NCBI RefSeq assembly: GCF_018614035.1 | Contig: NZ_JAGGPA010000010.1 | Location: 37,728-101,727, forward strand | Origin: Streptomyces sp. ISL-96 | GTDB taxonomy: Bacteria > Actinomycetota > Actinomycetes > Streptomycetales > Streptomycetaceae | Length of the DNA stretch: 64,000 nucleotides | Reading direction: 5' to 3' | Part shown: in pieces, positions 43,716 to 53,729 of the stretch | Numbering within the stretch: the stretch's first letter is position 1 | Layout: every line of letters begins with the position of its first letter | Translations under genes and position numbers: made by a program | The notes under the pieces: generated by a model | Told to the model about the DNA's origin: nothing | What the model saw: only the letters and a program-made list of their open reading frames with translations | Databases searched by the model: none

Positions 43716-44696
43716 TCACGCCACCGGCTTCGACCGCTCCCGACGCCTCTGCCGCGACTGGCTCCGTACCGCGCCCATGCTCGCCCCGATGACCAGCGCG
43801 ATCGCCAACGCGTCGGTCGTGGAGAGCGCTTGGTGCAGCACCAGGAACCCGGCGACCGCCGCGATGGCCGGCTCGAGGCTCATCAGTACGGCGAAGGTTG
43901 CGGACGGCAGCCGGCGCAGCGCCAGCAGCTCCAGCGTGTACGGCAGTACGGACGACATGAGCGCGACCGCCACACCCAGCGCCACCGTGCGCGGCTCCAG
44001 CAGCCCGCTGCCCGCCTCCGCGATCCCGAACGGCAGGTTGATCAGCGCCGCGACCGCCATCGCGAGCGCCAGCCCGTCAGCCTGCGGGAACCTGCGCCCG
44101 GTCCGCGCGCTGAAGAGGATGTACGCCGCCCAGCAGCCACCGGCGGCGACCGCGTACGCCGCGCCGACCGGATCCAGCCGGTCGAAACCGCCCCCACTGA
44201 GCAACGCGACGCCGCCGAGCGCGAGCGCGGCCCACACGACGCTCATGGCACGGCGGGACGCGTACACGGAGAGCGCGAGCGGGCCGAGCACCTCAAGGGT
44301 CACCGCCACGCCCAGCGGGATACGGTCCAGCGCCTGGTAGAAGAGGCCGTTCATGCCCGCCATGGCGAGGCCGAAGGCGGCGATGGTCCCCCAGTCGGCG
44401 CGTGCGTACCCGCGCACCCGCGGCCGGCACACGACCAGCAGGATCACGGCGGCGACGGCGAGGCGCAGGGCGACGACACCGGCCGCTCCCGTGCTCGGCA
44501 TGATCGTGACCGCGACAGCGGACCCGAACTGCACGGACAGCCCACCGGCCACCACCATCGCCACCGGCCCCAGCCGGGCCCCGAGACGCCCTCCGGTGCC
44601 CGCAGTGGGCGCCGGGGCGGGGACGTCGCCGGATACCGATGGAGCGGGGGCAGGGGCGGGCACGTGGCCGGGGGCGGCGGAGGTGGGCTGATCCAT
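43716..44696 (-). CDS. EamA/RhtA-type DMT transporter
   Basis: 326 residues from the ATG at 44696. After a Pro/Ala-rich 45-residue cytoplasmic start there are ten hydrophobic segments in two EamA repeats: VAMVVAGGLSVQFGSAVAVT, GVVALRLAVAAVILLVVC and GVAVTLEVLGPLALSVY in the first, ATFAVLMSLEPAIAAVAGFL and TTDALAIALVIGASMGAV in the second. RhtA-like members export amino acids such as threonine or homoserine. It is upstream of the catabolic operon on the same strand but 103 bases from it, with the operator between them, so it is probably a separate unit. Confidence 0.9.
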   Translation of the reverse strand: MDQPTSAAPGHVPAPAPAPSVSGDVPAPAPTAGTGGRLGARLGPVAMVVAGGLSVQFGSAVAVTIMPSTGAAGVVALRLAVAAVILLVVCRPRVRGYARADWGTIAAFGLAMAGMNGLFYQALDRIPLGVAVTLEVLGPLALSVYASRRAMSVVWAALALGGVALLSGGGFDRLDPVGAAYAVAAGGCWAAYILFSARTGRRFPQADGLALAMAVAALINLPFGIAEAGSGLLEPRTVALGVAVALMSSVLPYTLELLALRRLPSATFAVLMSLEPAIAAVAGFLVLHQALSTTDALAIALVIGASMGAVRSQSRQRRRERSKPVA

Positions 44697-44771
44697 ACGC
44701 TCCACGGTAAGTGGACCAGGACCGTTCCCTGCCCACGCCCCTGACCGAGGTGACGCGCATTACAGAGCCTT

Positions 44772-47723
44772 TTACTCAGCCTTCCGGTCTCCCTCGGCCG
44801 GCTCCTCTGCCGGCTCCTCTGCCGGCCCGTCCGCCAGCCCGTCCGCCAGTACCTCCGCCAGGTGCCTCGCTCGGTGGCCCGCCAGTTGTTCCAGCTGGGT
44901 GCGGCAGGAGAAGCCGTCGGCCAGGAGCTCCGTTCCCGGGGTGGCGTCGCGCACCGACGGGAGCAGTTGTTCCTCCGCGCAGGCGACCGATACGTCGTAG
45001 TGGCCGCGCTCGAAACCGAAGTTTCCGGCGAGGCCGCAGCAACCGCCGCTCAGTGCGCCGGTGAGGCCGGCCTTTTCGCGCAGCCGCCGTTCCGCCGCGT
45101 CGCCCAGTACGGCGTGCTGGTGGCAGTGCGTCTGGCCCGCGACCTGGCGGTCGATCCGGGGTGGCTGCCAGTGCGGGGCGTACTCCTCCAGTACCTGCGC
45201 GAAAGTGCGTACCGAGGAAGCGAAAGTGGCCGCTCTCGGGTCGTCCGGCAGGAGCTCGGGCAGGTCCGCCTTGAGCGCGGCCGCGCAGCTCGGTTCCAGG
45301 ACTACGACGGGCAGTCCGGCGGCGCGTTCCATGCCGTCCAGGGTGTGGCGCATGACCGCGCGGGCCCTGTCGAGTTGTCCGGTCGAGACGTACGTCAGGC
45401 CGCAGCACAGCTGCCGGGGTGGCATCGCCACCCGCAGACCGGCCGCTTCAAGTACGCGCACCGCTGCGCGGCCGACGTCCGGGGACAGGTGGTTGGTGAA
45501 CGTGTCGGGCCACAGGACGACCGTGGTGGCCCCTGTGGCGCCGGACTGCGACGGTCGTTCACGGTTGCGGCTGTTCCGCGCTCGCCACCAGCTCCTGAAG
45601 GTGCTCGGTGCGGGGGTCGGCAGGTCGCGTTCCGGTGCGATGCCGCCCAGGCGCTTCACGAGAGCGGTCAGCGGGCGTACCCGGGAAGCGGGCCGCAGCA
45701 CACGCGCGAACGGAGCCGCCGCGCGCAGCCACACGGGAAGCCATCCCATCGCGTAGTGCGCCGCGGGGCGCACGCGGCCCTTGTAGTGGTGGTGCAGGAA
45801 TTCCGCCTTGTACGTCGCCATGTCGACGCCCACCGGACAGTCGCTCCTGCATCCCTTGCACGACAGGCACAGGTCGAGCGCGTCCCGCACTTCCTCGGAA
45901 CGCCAGCCGTCCGTGACGACCTCCCCGGCGAGCATTTCGTGCAGCAGACGCGCGCGCCCGCGCGTGGAGTGCTGTTCGTCTCCGGTGGCGCGGAAGGAGG
46001 GGCACATGACGCCCGCTCCCGGCGCCGCCTCGGTGCGGCACTTCGCGACGCCCACACAGCGGCGTACGGCGGCCGAGAAATCGCCCCCGTCCTGCGGGTA
46101 GGCGAAGGTGACGTCGACGGGCTGCTTGGGGAGCACCGCGAAGCGGAGGTTCTCGTCCAGCCGGGCAGGGCGGGCGAGCATGCCGGGGTTCATTCCGCCG
46201 GCCGGGTCCCACACGTCCTTGAAGCGGCCGAAGAGGGCGACGAGTTCGTTCCCGTACATCTTCGGAAGCAGTTCGGCGCGCGCCTGTCCGTCGCCGTGTT
46301 CGCCGGAGAGGGAGCCGCCGTGCGCGACGACGAGTTCCGCCTGTTCCTCGGAGAACGCACGGAAGCGGCGTACGCCCGCCTCGCTGAGCAGGTCGAAATC
46401 GATACGGACATGGATGCAGCCGTCGCCGAAGTGGCCGTAGGGCGTGCCGCGCAGGCCGTGCTCGGCGAGCAGGGACCTGAAGTCCCGCAGGTACGCGCCG
46501 AGCCGTGCGGGCGGTACGGCGCAGTCCTCCCAGCCGGGCCAGGCCTCGCTCCCGTCGGGCATCCGGGTCGCCGTACCGCTGGCGTCCTCGCGGATGCGCC
46601 AGAGGGCACGCTGTCCGGCCGCGTCCGTGACGACCGTTCCGTCGAGCGCCTGGGCGGCCTTCAACAGGCCCTCCGCGCGGGAGAGGGCTTCGGCCGGCGT
46701 GTCCCCGCCCATCTCCACGAACAGCCAGGCGGAGCCGCGCGGGAGCAGCATGCGTTCCTTCTCGGGAACGAGGTCTTCGGCCATCCCTTCCACGGTGAGC
46801 GGGCTGTACGGAAGGAGCGCGGGAGCGGCCTCGGCAGCGGCGCTCTCACCGGCGTACCCGAGAACGGCGAGTGCGCGTGCACGGGGTGCTTCCACCAGGC
46901 GTACGGTCGCCTCGCTCACCACCCCGAGCGTGCCCTCGCTTCCGCAGAACGCACGGGCGAGGTTCACGCCGTTCTCGGGAAGCAGCGCGTCCAGTGCGTA
47001 CCCCGAGATGCGGCGCGGCAGCTCCGGGAAGCCGGTACGCAGGAGCGCCAGGTTGCCGTTCACGAGTGCGCGCAGTCCTTCGGGCGCGTCGCCGTACCAG
47101 CCCTGTCCGAGGCGCAGCACGTCGCCGCCGCCGTAACGGACGACCGACAGGTCGTAAATGTTGTCGGCCGTCGTTCCCCACGCCACCGAGTGGGAACCGC
47201 ACGAGTTGTTGCCGATCATGCCGCCGAGCGTGCAGCGGCTGTGCGTGGACGGGTCGGGCCCGAAGGTCAGCCCGTACGCCCCCGCCGCGGCCCGCAGGTC
47301 GTCGAGGACGACGCCGGGCTGAACCACGGCAGTACGGACGTCGGGATCCAGGTCGGTGATGGCGCGCATGTGTCGGGTGAAGTCGAGGACGACGCCCGTG
47401 CCGGTCGCCTGGCCGGCGATCGACGTGCCACCGCCGCGCGGCACGACGGGCACCCCGTGCGCCCGGCAGACGGCGAGCGCGGCGGCCACGTCGTCGGTGT
47501 CGTACGGGGCGACGACGCCGAGCGGCACGCGCCGGTAATTGGAGGCGTCCATCGTCATCAGGGCGCGCGCCGCCGCGTCGAAGGCGACCTCCCCGCGCAC
47601 GGCGCCGCGCAACTCGCGCGCCAGCGCGGCCGTGTCGTTCCTGGGCCGCGCCTCACCCTGTCTGCCCCGCCCGTTCCGTCCGTCACGCCGGTCACGCTTA
47701 CGCCCGTCACGCTGCTCAGCCAT
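44772..47723 (-). CDS. FAD-binding and Fe-S oxidoreductase fusion (D-lactate/glycolate dehydrogenase-like)
   Basis: 983 residues. The N-terminal half is an FAD-linked oxidase: VPLGVVAPYDTDDVAAALAV and VVPRGGGTSIAGQATGTGVV (about residues 68-110) bind FAD, and DPSTHSRCTLGGMIGNNSCG follows. The C-terminal oxidase domain reads GHFGDGCIHVRIDFD. The second half has a ferredoxin-type cluster (DLCLSCKGCRSDCPVGVDMA, about 620-639) with an earlier VAKC, and two CCG domains (RQLCCGLTYVSTGQ; GGCCGLAGNFGFE). The likely role is membrane-associated oxidation of a 2-hydroxyacid passing electrons to quinone. The tail has an imperfect GLADGPAEEPAEEPAEG repeat. The very long ORF opposite it is antisense shadow. 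Confidence 0.93.
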   Translation of the reverse strand: MAEQRDGRKRDRRDGRNGRGRQGEARPRNDTAALARELRGAVRGEVAFDAAARALMTMDASNYRRVPLGVVAPYDTDDVAAALAVCRAHGVPVVPRGGGTSIAGQATGTGVVLDFTRHMRAITDLDPDVRTAVVQPGVVLDDLRAAAGAYGLTFGPDPSTHSRCTLGGMIGNNSCGSHSVAWGTTADNIYDLSVVRYGGGDVLRLGQGWYGDAPEGLRALVNGNLALLRTGFPELPRRISGYALDALLPENGVNLARAFCGSEGTLGVVSEATVRLVEAPRARALAVLGYAGESAAAEAAPALLPYSPLTVEGMAEDLVPEKERMLLPRGSAWLFVEMGGDTPAEALSRAEGLLKAAQALDGTVVTDAAGQRALWRIREDASGTATRMPDGSEAWPGWEDCAVPPARLGAYLRDFRSLLAEHGLRGTPYGHFGDGCIHVRIDFDLLSEAGVRRFRAFSEEQAELVVAHGGSLSGEHGDGQARAELLPKMYGNELVALFGRFKDVWDPAGGMNPGMLARPARLDENLRFAVLPKQPVDVTFAYPQDGGDFSAAVRRCVGVAKCRTEAAPGAGVMCPSFRATGDEQHSTRGRARLLHEMLAGEVVTDGWRSEEVRDALDLCLSCKGCRSDCPVGVDMATYKAEFLHHHYKGRVRPAAHYAMGWLPVWLRAAAPFARVLRPASRVRPLTALVKRLGGIAPERDLPTPAPSTFRSWWRARNSRNRERPSQSGATGATTVVLWPDTFTNHLSPDVGRAAVRVLEAAGLRVAMPPRQLCCGLTYVSTGQLDRARAVMRHTLDGMERAAGLPVVVLEPSCAAALKADLPELLPDDPRAATFASSVRTFAQVLEEYAPHWQPPRIDRQVAGQTHCHQHAVLGDAAERRLREKAGLTGALSGGCCGLAGNFGFERGHYDVSVACAEEQLLPSVRDATPGTELLADGFSCRTQLEQLAGHRARHLAEVLADGLADGPAEEPAEEPAEGDRKAE

Positions 47724-47820
47724 GCGCTCAAGGATGCCGATGACTTACTACTCCCGGCGAGGCCGCAGACGCACGCTCGGGCTCGGTACGCCGAAAGGAT
47801 GAAGCTCGGCGCAGCAGTAA

Positions 47821-49128
<1,308 letters not shown>

Positions 49129-49160
49129 CAGTTCGCGTGTGACACGCGGGACACGTGTGA

Positions 49161-49195
49161 GGGGCCCGTCCGACACCGTCGGACGGGCCCCTTTT
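49161..49195 (+). terminator. Strong intrinsic terminator of serC
   Basis: GGGGCCCGTCCGAC (49161-49174), loop ACC, GTCGGACGGGCCCC (49178-49191) and then TTTT: a 14-bp perfect stem 32 bases after the stop codon. Confidence 0.92.
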
Positions 49196-49233
49196 CCGTG
49201 CCTTTTCCGTGCCTTTTCCGTGCCTTTTCCGTG
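49190..49233. repeat. Four exact copies of an 11-bp tandem repeat
   Basis: CCTTTTCCGTG repeated at 49190, 49201, 49212 and 49223. The first copy supplies the T-run of the serC terminator, so the array repeats the terminator tail. The copies are identical, which implies recent slippage and likely strain variation. Confidence 0.9.
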
Positions 49234-49408
49234 CTCGGCCGATAACCGCTCTATCCAGGTCCCGCCCCGCTGCTTACAGTCCGAAGGGTTCCGGCGCCTT
49301 GAACGCCGGCCGGCACCGCTTGAATGTTTGACATGTGCACGCCATTGCGTGCGCGCCAATTCCTTCGGTTGGACCCTCCAAGTTCCCCCGACGACCGATC
49401 GGAGCACC

Positions 49409-50092
49409 ATGCCCGAACCCACGAGCACGCCCGCGCGACGAGCGTTATTCGCCGGCGGTGCGGCCGCCGCGCTGCTCGCCTCCACCCTGTTCGCACACAA
49501 CGCCTCCGCGGCCACGAACCAAGGCATCGTCGCACCGCCCGACAAGATCGTCATCGAGGTCGCGACCGTCAACGGATCGGGCTGCCGCCAGGGAACGGCC
49601 GCTGTCGCCGTCTCCCCGGACAACACGGCCTTCACCGTTACGTACAGCGACTACCTCGCCCAAGTGGGCGTGGGCGCCAAGCCGACCGACTTCCGCAAGA
49701 ACTGCCAGCTCAACCTGATCGTCCACGTCCCGCACGGCTTCACCTACGCCGTCGCCAGCGCCGACTACCGCGGCTACGCCCGCCTCCAGGCGGGCGCCAC
49801 CGCCGTCCAGAAGGCGTCGTACTACTTCCAGGGCTCGCCCGACACGGCGTCCAGGACCCACCCGTACACCGGGCCGTACGACAACAACTGGCAGGCGACC
49901 GACGAAACCGACTGGGGCCAGCTGGTCTGGGCGCCCTGCGGGGTGAAGCGCAACTTCAACATCAACACCGAGCTGCGCGTCAGCGCGGGCACCTCCGACC
50001 CGACGAAGACGACCAGCTTCATCGCCATGGACTCGACGGACGGTGAGATCAAGACCATCTACCGGCTCGCCTGGAAGGAGTGCCCGGCGTAG
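49409..50092 (+). CDS. Secreted DUF4360 protein
   Basis: 227 residues from the ATG at 49409, with CGGAG upstream. A signal peptide (RRALFAGGAAAALLASTLFA, then NASA with cleavage near residue 35) precedes the DUF4360 domain: IVIEVATVNGSGCRQGTAAV, TVTYSDYLAQVGVGA, CQLNLIVHVPHGFTYAVASA. Conserved Cys residues at GSGC, KNCQ, APCG and ECPA suggest two disulfides. An extracellular protein of unknown function common in Streptomyces and fungi. A terminator follows. Confidence 0.9.
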   Translation: MPEPTSTPARRALFAGGAAAALLASTLFAHNASAATNQGIVAPPDKIVIEVATVNGSGCRQGTAAVAVSPDNTAFTVTYSDYLAQVGVGAKPTDFRKNCQLNLIVHVPHGFTYAVASADYRGYARLQAGATAVQKASYYFQGSPDTASRTHPYTGPYDNNWQATDETDWGQLVWAPCGVKRNFNINTELRVSAGTSDPTKTTSFIAMDSTDGEIKTIYRLAWKECPA

Positions 50093-50099
50093 CCACGGC

Positions 50100-50131
50100 G
50101 GGGTGGGCCCGCCCCCTCCCGGGCCCACCCC
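50100..50131. terminator. Hairpin between convergent genes
   Basis: GGGGTGGGCCCG (50100-50111), an 8-base loop, CGGGCCCACCCC (50120-50131): a 12-bp perfect stem eight bases after the DUF4360 gene. It also lies beyond the convergent ABC permease gene. CCCCGACT/CAGCGACT octamer repeats follow at about 50150-50185. Confidence 0.85.
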
Positions 50132-50177
50132 AACTCCCCGATGGCTCCCCGGCTCAGCGACTCCCCGACTCCCCGAC

Positions 50178-50990
50178 TCAGCGACTCAGCGCCTGGAACC
50201 GCCGCACAGCCAGCGGCAGGAACACCGCCGTGATCGCCACCGGCCAGACCACCGCCATCAGCACCGCGTTCTCCTCGATCCACGTGCCACCGCTGACCGG
50301 CTGCCCGAACAGCTCGCGCGTCGCCGTGACCGTCGACGAGACGGGGTTCCAGGCCGCGACCGGCCCCAGCCAGCTCGGCATCAGGGACGGAGCCACGAAG
50401 ATGCTGGAGATCATCGTCAGCGGGAAGGCCACCGCGTAGAGCCCGCCGGCCGCCTCCGCGTTGGGGAGGAGCAGCCCCAGCCAGACCCCCACCCAGATCA
50501 GGCTGAGGCGCAGCAGCAGAAGCAGCACGAAGGCCCCCACGGCGGCGAGCGCGCCGCCCTCCGCCTTCCAGCCGATGAGCAGCGCCGTCACCGCCAGGAT
50601 CGTCAACTCGGCGCAGGCGACGAGCAGATCGGACACGCCGCGCCCCGACGCCACCGCCGACGGCGCCATCGGCATGGAGCGAAACCGGTCGATGACGCCC
50701 TTCGAGGCATCGTTGACCACGGCCATCGTCGTGCCCATGAACCCGAAGGCCATGGTGGAGGCGAACATGCCGGGCATCAGGAACTCCCGGTAGTCCCCGC
50801 CGCCGGGCACCGCCATCGCCTCGCCGAAGACGAACCCGTACAGCAGCACGGAGATGATCGGGAAGCCGAGCTGCCAGATGATGGCGATGGGCTGGCGCTG
50901 GTAGTGGGTGAGGCTGCGCCTGGTTACGTTCCAGCAGTCGGCCAGCGCCCAGTACAGCCGTCGCTCGGAAGTGCTAGCAGTACTGCTCAT
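50178..50990 (-). CDS. ABC-2 type permease (DrrB-like)
   Basis: 270 residues from the ATG at 50990, which overlaps the ATPase stop as ATGA; the longer upstream frame is a shadow. Six hydrophobic segments ([20 protein letters not shown] at about residues 34-53, [87 protein letters not shown]) match the daunorubicin-resistance permease family. It exports a drug or lipid together with the ATPase. Confidence 0.93.
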   Translation of the reverse strand: MSSTASTSERRLYWALADCWNVTRRSLTHYQRQPIAIIWQLGFPIISVLLYGFVFGEAMAVPGGGDYREFLMPGMFASTMAFGFMGTTMAVVNDASKGVIDRFRSMPMAPSAVASGRGVSDLLVACAELTILAVTALLIGWKAEGGALAAVGAFVLLLLLRLSLIWVGVWLGLLLPNAEAAGGLYAVAFPLTMISSIFVAPSLMPSWLGPVAAWNPVSSTVTATRELFGQPVSGGTWIEENAVLMAVVWPVAITAVFLPLAVRRFQALSR

Positions 50991-51988
50991 GCCGCTGTGG
51001 CCTCCAGTTCCGCACGGTGTCCGGTCAAGCGCATGAATACGTCGTCGAGGCTCGGCCTGCGCAGGCCGATGTCCTCCACCGCGACCCCCTCCTCCTGAAG
51101 GGTCCGCGCCACCTCCGTCAGAGCCGCCACCCGGTCGCCGACCTGCGCGTGCACCCGCAGCGCCGCGCCGTCCGTCTCCGGTTCGGTTTCCGAGACCCGC
51201 GCGATCACCTTCGCGGCGACCGCGAGATCCGCCGCCTGTGCGACCACGACTTCGATACGGTCGCCGCCGACCCGGTTCTTGAGGCCGTCCGGGGTGTCGT
51301 CGGCGATGGCCCGCCCCCGGTCGATGACGGTGATGTGCGAGGCGAGCTTGTCGGCCTCGTCCAGGTACTGGGTCGTCAGCAGTACGGTCGTACCGCCGGC
51401 CACCAAGGCCCGTACCGCATCCCACACTTCGCCCCGCCCGCGCGGATCGAGCCCGGTCGTCGGCTCGTCGAGGAAGAGCACCCGCGGGGCGAGGATCATC
51501 GACGCGGCGAGGTCGAGCCGGCGCCGCATCCCGCCGCTGTACGCGCCCACGCCCTTGTCCGCCGCCTCGACCAGGTCGAACTGCTCCAGCAGTTCACCGG
51601 CCCGCACCCTCGCCCGCTTCCCGCCCAGGTGAAAGAGGCGGCCGAACATTTCGAGGTTCTGGCGCCCGGTCAGCACCTCGTCGACCGCGGCGTACTGGCC
51701 GGTGAGGCCGATCCGGCGGCGTACGAGCCGTGGATCGCGGGTCACGTCCACGCCCGCGACCTCCGCGCGGCCGCCGTCGAACTTGAGCAGCGTGGCGAGA
51801 ACGCGCACGGCGGTCGTCTTGCCCGCGCCGTTGGGGCCGAGCAGGCCGTGGACGGTGCCGGCGCGGACGGCGAGATCGAAGCCGTCGAGGGCGAGCTTTT
51901 CCGCGCCGCCCTTCGCGCCCTTCGAGCCCTTTTCGGCGTACCTCTTCTGGATTCCTTCCGCCCGAACGGCGTAATCGGTGGCACTCAC
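50987..51988 (-). CDS. DrrA-like ABC exporter ATPase
   Basis: 333 residues, GTG start. Walker [19 protein letters not shown] (about residues 52-69), signature [16 protein letters not shown], Walker [17 protein letters not shown], and the DrrA C-terminal domain ending [20 protein letters not shown], which stabilises the permease. An unusual Lys/Gly-rich linker ([13 protein letters not shown]) sits at about residues 19-31. It is under the palindromic double operator at 52017-52060 and divergent from a TetR gene. Confidence 0.95.
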   Translation of the reverse strand: MSATDYAVRAEGIQKRYAEKGSKGAKGGAEKLALDGFDLAVRAGTVHGLLGPNGAGKTTAVRVLATLLKFDGGRAEVAGVDVTRDPRLVRRRIGLTGQYAAVDEVLTGRQNLEMFGRLFHLGGKRARVRAGELLEQFDLVEAADKGVGAYSGGMRRRLDLAASMILAPRVLFLDEPTTGLDPRGRGEVWDAVRALVAGGTTVLLTTQYLDEADKLASHITVIDRGRAIADDTPDGLKNRVGGDRIEVVVAQAADLAVAAKVIARVSETEPETDGAALRVHAQVGDRVAALTEVARTLQEEGVAVEDIGLRRPSLDDVFMRLTGHRAELEATAA

Positions 51989-52016
51989 AAGGGGCTCCCC
52001 TTCCCGTTCACGACTT

Positions 52017-52060
52017 AACTGAGTACGGCGTACTCTGATGAGAGTACGCCGTACTCAGTT
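52017..52060. promoter_or_regulatory. Perfect 20-bp inverted repeat, double TetR operator
   Basis: AACTGAGTACGGCGTACTCT (52017-52036) is exactly inverted at 52041-52060, with GATG between. Each arm is itself a near-palindrome GAGTAC-GGC-GTACTC, so two repressor dimers could bind. It lies between the exporter operon and the TetR gene, 26 bases before the latter. Confidence 0.9.
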
Positions 52061-52086
52061 CCTGTCCAGAAGATTAGGGTGACCCC

Positions 52087-52860
52087 ATGAAGAAGACGAC
52101 CGGGACCGGCGAAACGAGTAGCGGGAGCGGCAGCGGCGACATCAGCCGCAGCCTCGAACTCCTCTGGGGTACGGGCGACCGCCCCAGCCGCGGCCCCAAG
52201 CCCGGCCTGACGCTGGACCGCATCGTCGCGGCTGCCGTGGCGATCGCGGACGCCGAGGGCATGGACGCCGTATCGATGCGCCGGCTGTCCACCGACCTCG
52301 GGACCGGCACCATGTCGCTGTACCGCTACGTACCGGGGAAGGCCGAGCTGCTCGACCTGATGCTCGACCGCGTACAGGGCGAGCCGCTCGACTCCGTCGA
52401 CACCGGAGAGCCGGTGGACTGGCGTACGGCGGTCGAATCCATGGCCCGTACCCACCTCGATCTCCTGCGGCGCCACCCGTGGCTGCTCAAGATCAACCAG
52501 GCGCGTACGGTCCTCGGCCCGAGCGCCGTGCGCGGCCTCGAAATGTCGCTGGCCGCGCTCAAGGGCATGGGGCTACGGGACGCCGAACTGATCTCGGTGA
52601 TCATCACGGTGCAGAGCTTCGTCATCGGAATCGCCCGTATGGAGGCCCAGTCCGCGGAGGCCGCCAAGGAGACGGGGCTGAGTCACGAAGACTTCTGGGA
52701 AGGGCAGCGGCCGTACCTCGAAAGGGCCATGGCGAGCGGCGAGTTCCCGCTGATGGCGGCGCTCGCGGAGGACGCGTTCTCGACCGACTTCGACCACTTC
52801 GATTTCGGTCTGCGCCGACTGATCGCCGGCTTCGAGACCTTGGTCGCGGAACGCGCGTAG
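52087..52860 (+). CDS. TetR-family repressor of the DrrAB-like exporter
   Basis: 257 residues. After a 35-residue flexible start (SSGSGSGD) the DNA-binding domain is LDRIVAAAVAIADAEGMDAV (about residues 43-62) and MRRLSTDLGTGTMSLYRYVP with GKAELLDLML. The C-terminal part (HPWLLKINQARTVLGPSAVR) is the TetR_C domain typical of regulators divergent to daunorubicin-type exporters. It most likely represses both itself and the exporter at the palindrome and is released by the exported compound. Confidence 0.93.
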   Translation: MKKTTGTGETSSGSGSGDISRSLELLWGTGDRPSRGPKPGLTLDRIVAAAVAIADAEGMDAVSMRRLSTDLGTGTMSLYRYVPGKAELLDLMLDRVQGEPLDSVDTGEPVDWRTAVESMARTHLDLLRRHPWLLKINQARTVLGPSAVRGLEMSLAALKGMGLRDAELISVIITVQSFVIGIARMEAQSAEAAKETGLSHEDFWEGQRPYLERAMASGEFPLMAALAEDAFSTDFDHFDFGLRRLIAGFETLVAERA

Positions 52861-52878
52861 GGGACGCGCGCAGGGAAG

Positions 52879-52901
52879 CTGACGCGGGGGCCCGGCGTCA
52901 G
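52879..52901. terminator. Hairpin between convergent genes
   Basis: CTGACGC (52879-52885), a 9-base loop of G and C, GCGTCAG (52895-52901), 18 bases after the TetR stop and touching the stop codon of the convergent membrane protein gene. Confidence 0.55.
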
Positions 52902-53641
52902 TCAGCCGTGCCGGGCGACACCGCCGGCTCCTGCCCCTCGTCCCGCTGCGCCACCCGCGCATTCATGATCAGCACCACGCCCGCCGCCAGCACCCACACC
53001 CCCAGCAGCACAGGCGTCGCCCATGCGCTGAAGGGTGCCCCCAGCGACAGCACCGCGACCACGAACCCGAACCACCCGAGCCACCCCGGCACCGCCCGCG
53101 ACTCACGCGCCACACGCCACACCGCGAACAGCAGCACCGCCGCGCCGACCATCGCTGCGATCGTCGCGCCGTACGCCAGGTCCAGGAGCAGGATCGCGAT
53201 GAGCGCCGTGTCGGGGCCGACGCGGAAGACCTCGGATGCGTTCGCCGTGATCGCGAACATGTTCCCCGCGATCGCCGAGACCATGAGGGAAACGGTGAAC
53301 ACGGTGCCGCCCACCAGCACGAGGTGTGAGCGGTTGCCCGCCAGGCGGGACAGGGCGACCAGGAAGAACATGAACAGCAGACCGGCGGCCAGCAGCATCA
53401 GGGCCGACGTTTCCGCCAGCACCTGATTGCTGTCCTTCGAGTAGAAGTTCACGACGTTACTGATCGCGCCCCGCCCGCTCGTGTCCGGAGTACGCATCCA
53501 CAGGATGTGCCCGGCGATCAGCAGCCCTCCGGCCACCAGCCCGGCGATCCCCGACCACAGGTCACGGTGCGGGGCCGGTTCCGGATGAGAGGCGAAAGGG
53601 GAAGGCGAGGAGGAAGGGGTTTGTGCGTTCTGCGACGCCAT
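52898..53641 (-). CDS. Membrane protein, six helices, unknown function
   Basis: 247 residues from the ATG at 53641, with GGGAGG eight bases upstream. After a Ser/Pro-rich start there are about six hydrophobic segments: LWSGIAGLVAGGLLIAGHIL (about residues 28-47), ALMLLAAGLLFMFFLVALSR, HLVLVGGTVFTVSLMVSAIA, IAILLLDLAYGATIAAMVGA, WLGWFGFVVAVLSLGAPFSA and PVLLGVWVLAAGVVLIMNAR. There is no recognised domain or enzymatic motif. It stands alone between a TetR gene and an AAA gene. Confidence 0.85.
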   Translation of the reverse strand: MASQNAQTPSSSPSPFASHPEPAPHRDLWSGIAGLVAGGLLIAGHILWMRTPDTSGRGAISNVVNFYSKDSNQVLAETSALMLLAAGLLFMFFLVALSRLAGNRSHLVLVGGTVFTVSLMVSAIAGNMFAITANASEVFRVGPDTALIAILLLDLAYGATIAAMVGAAVLLFAVWRVARESRAVPGWLGWFGFVVAVLSLGAPFSAWATPVLLGVWVLAAGVVLIMNARVAQRDEGQEPAVSPGTAD

Positions 53642-53729
53642 GATCGTGGCCTCCCACGTGACGTGAGCATCCCCGAGCCGTCCGTCCCATTTTGTCACCA
53701 GGGGCTGCCGACGCACGCGGAACCGCCTC

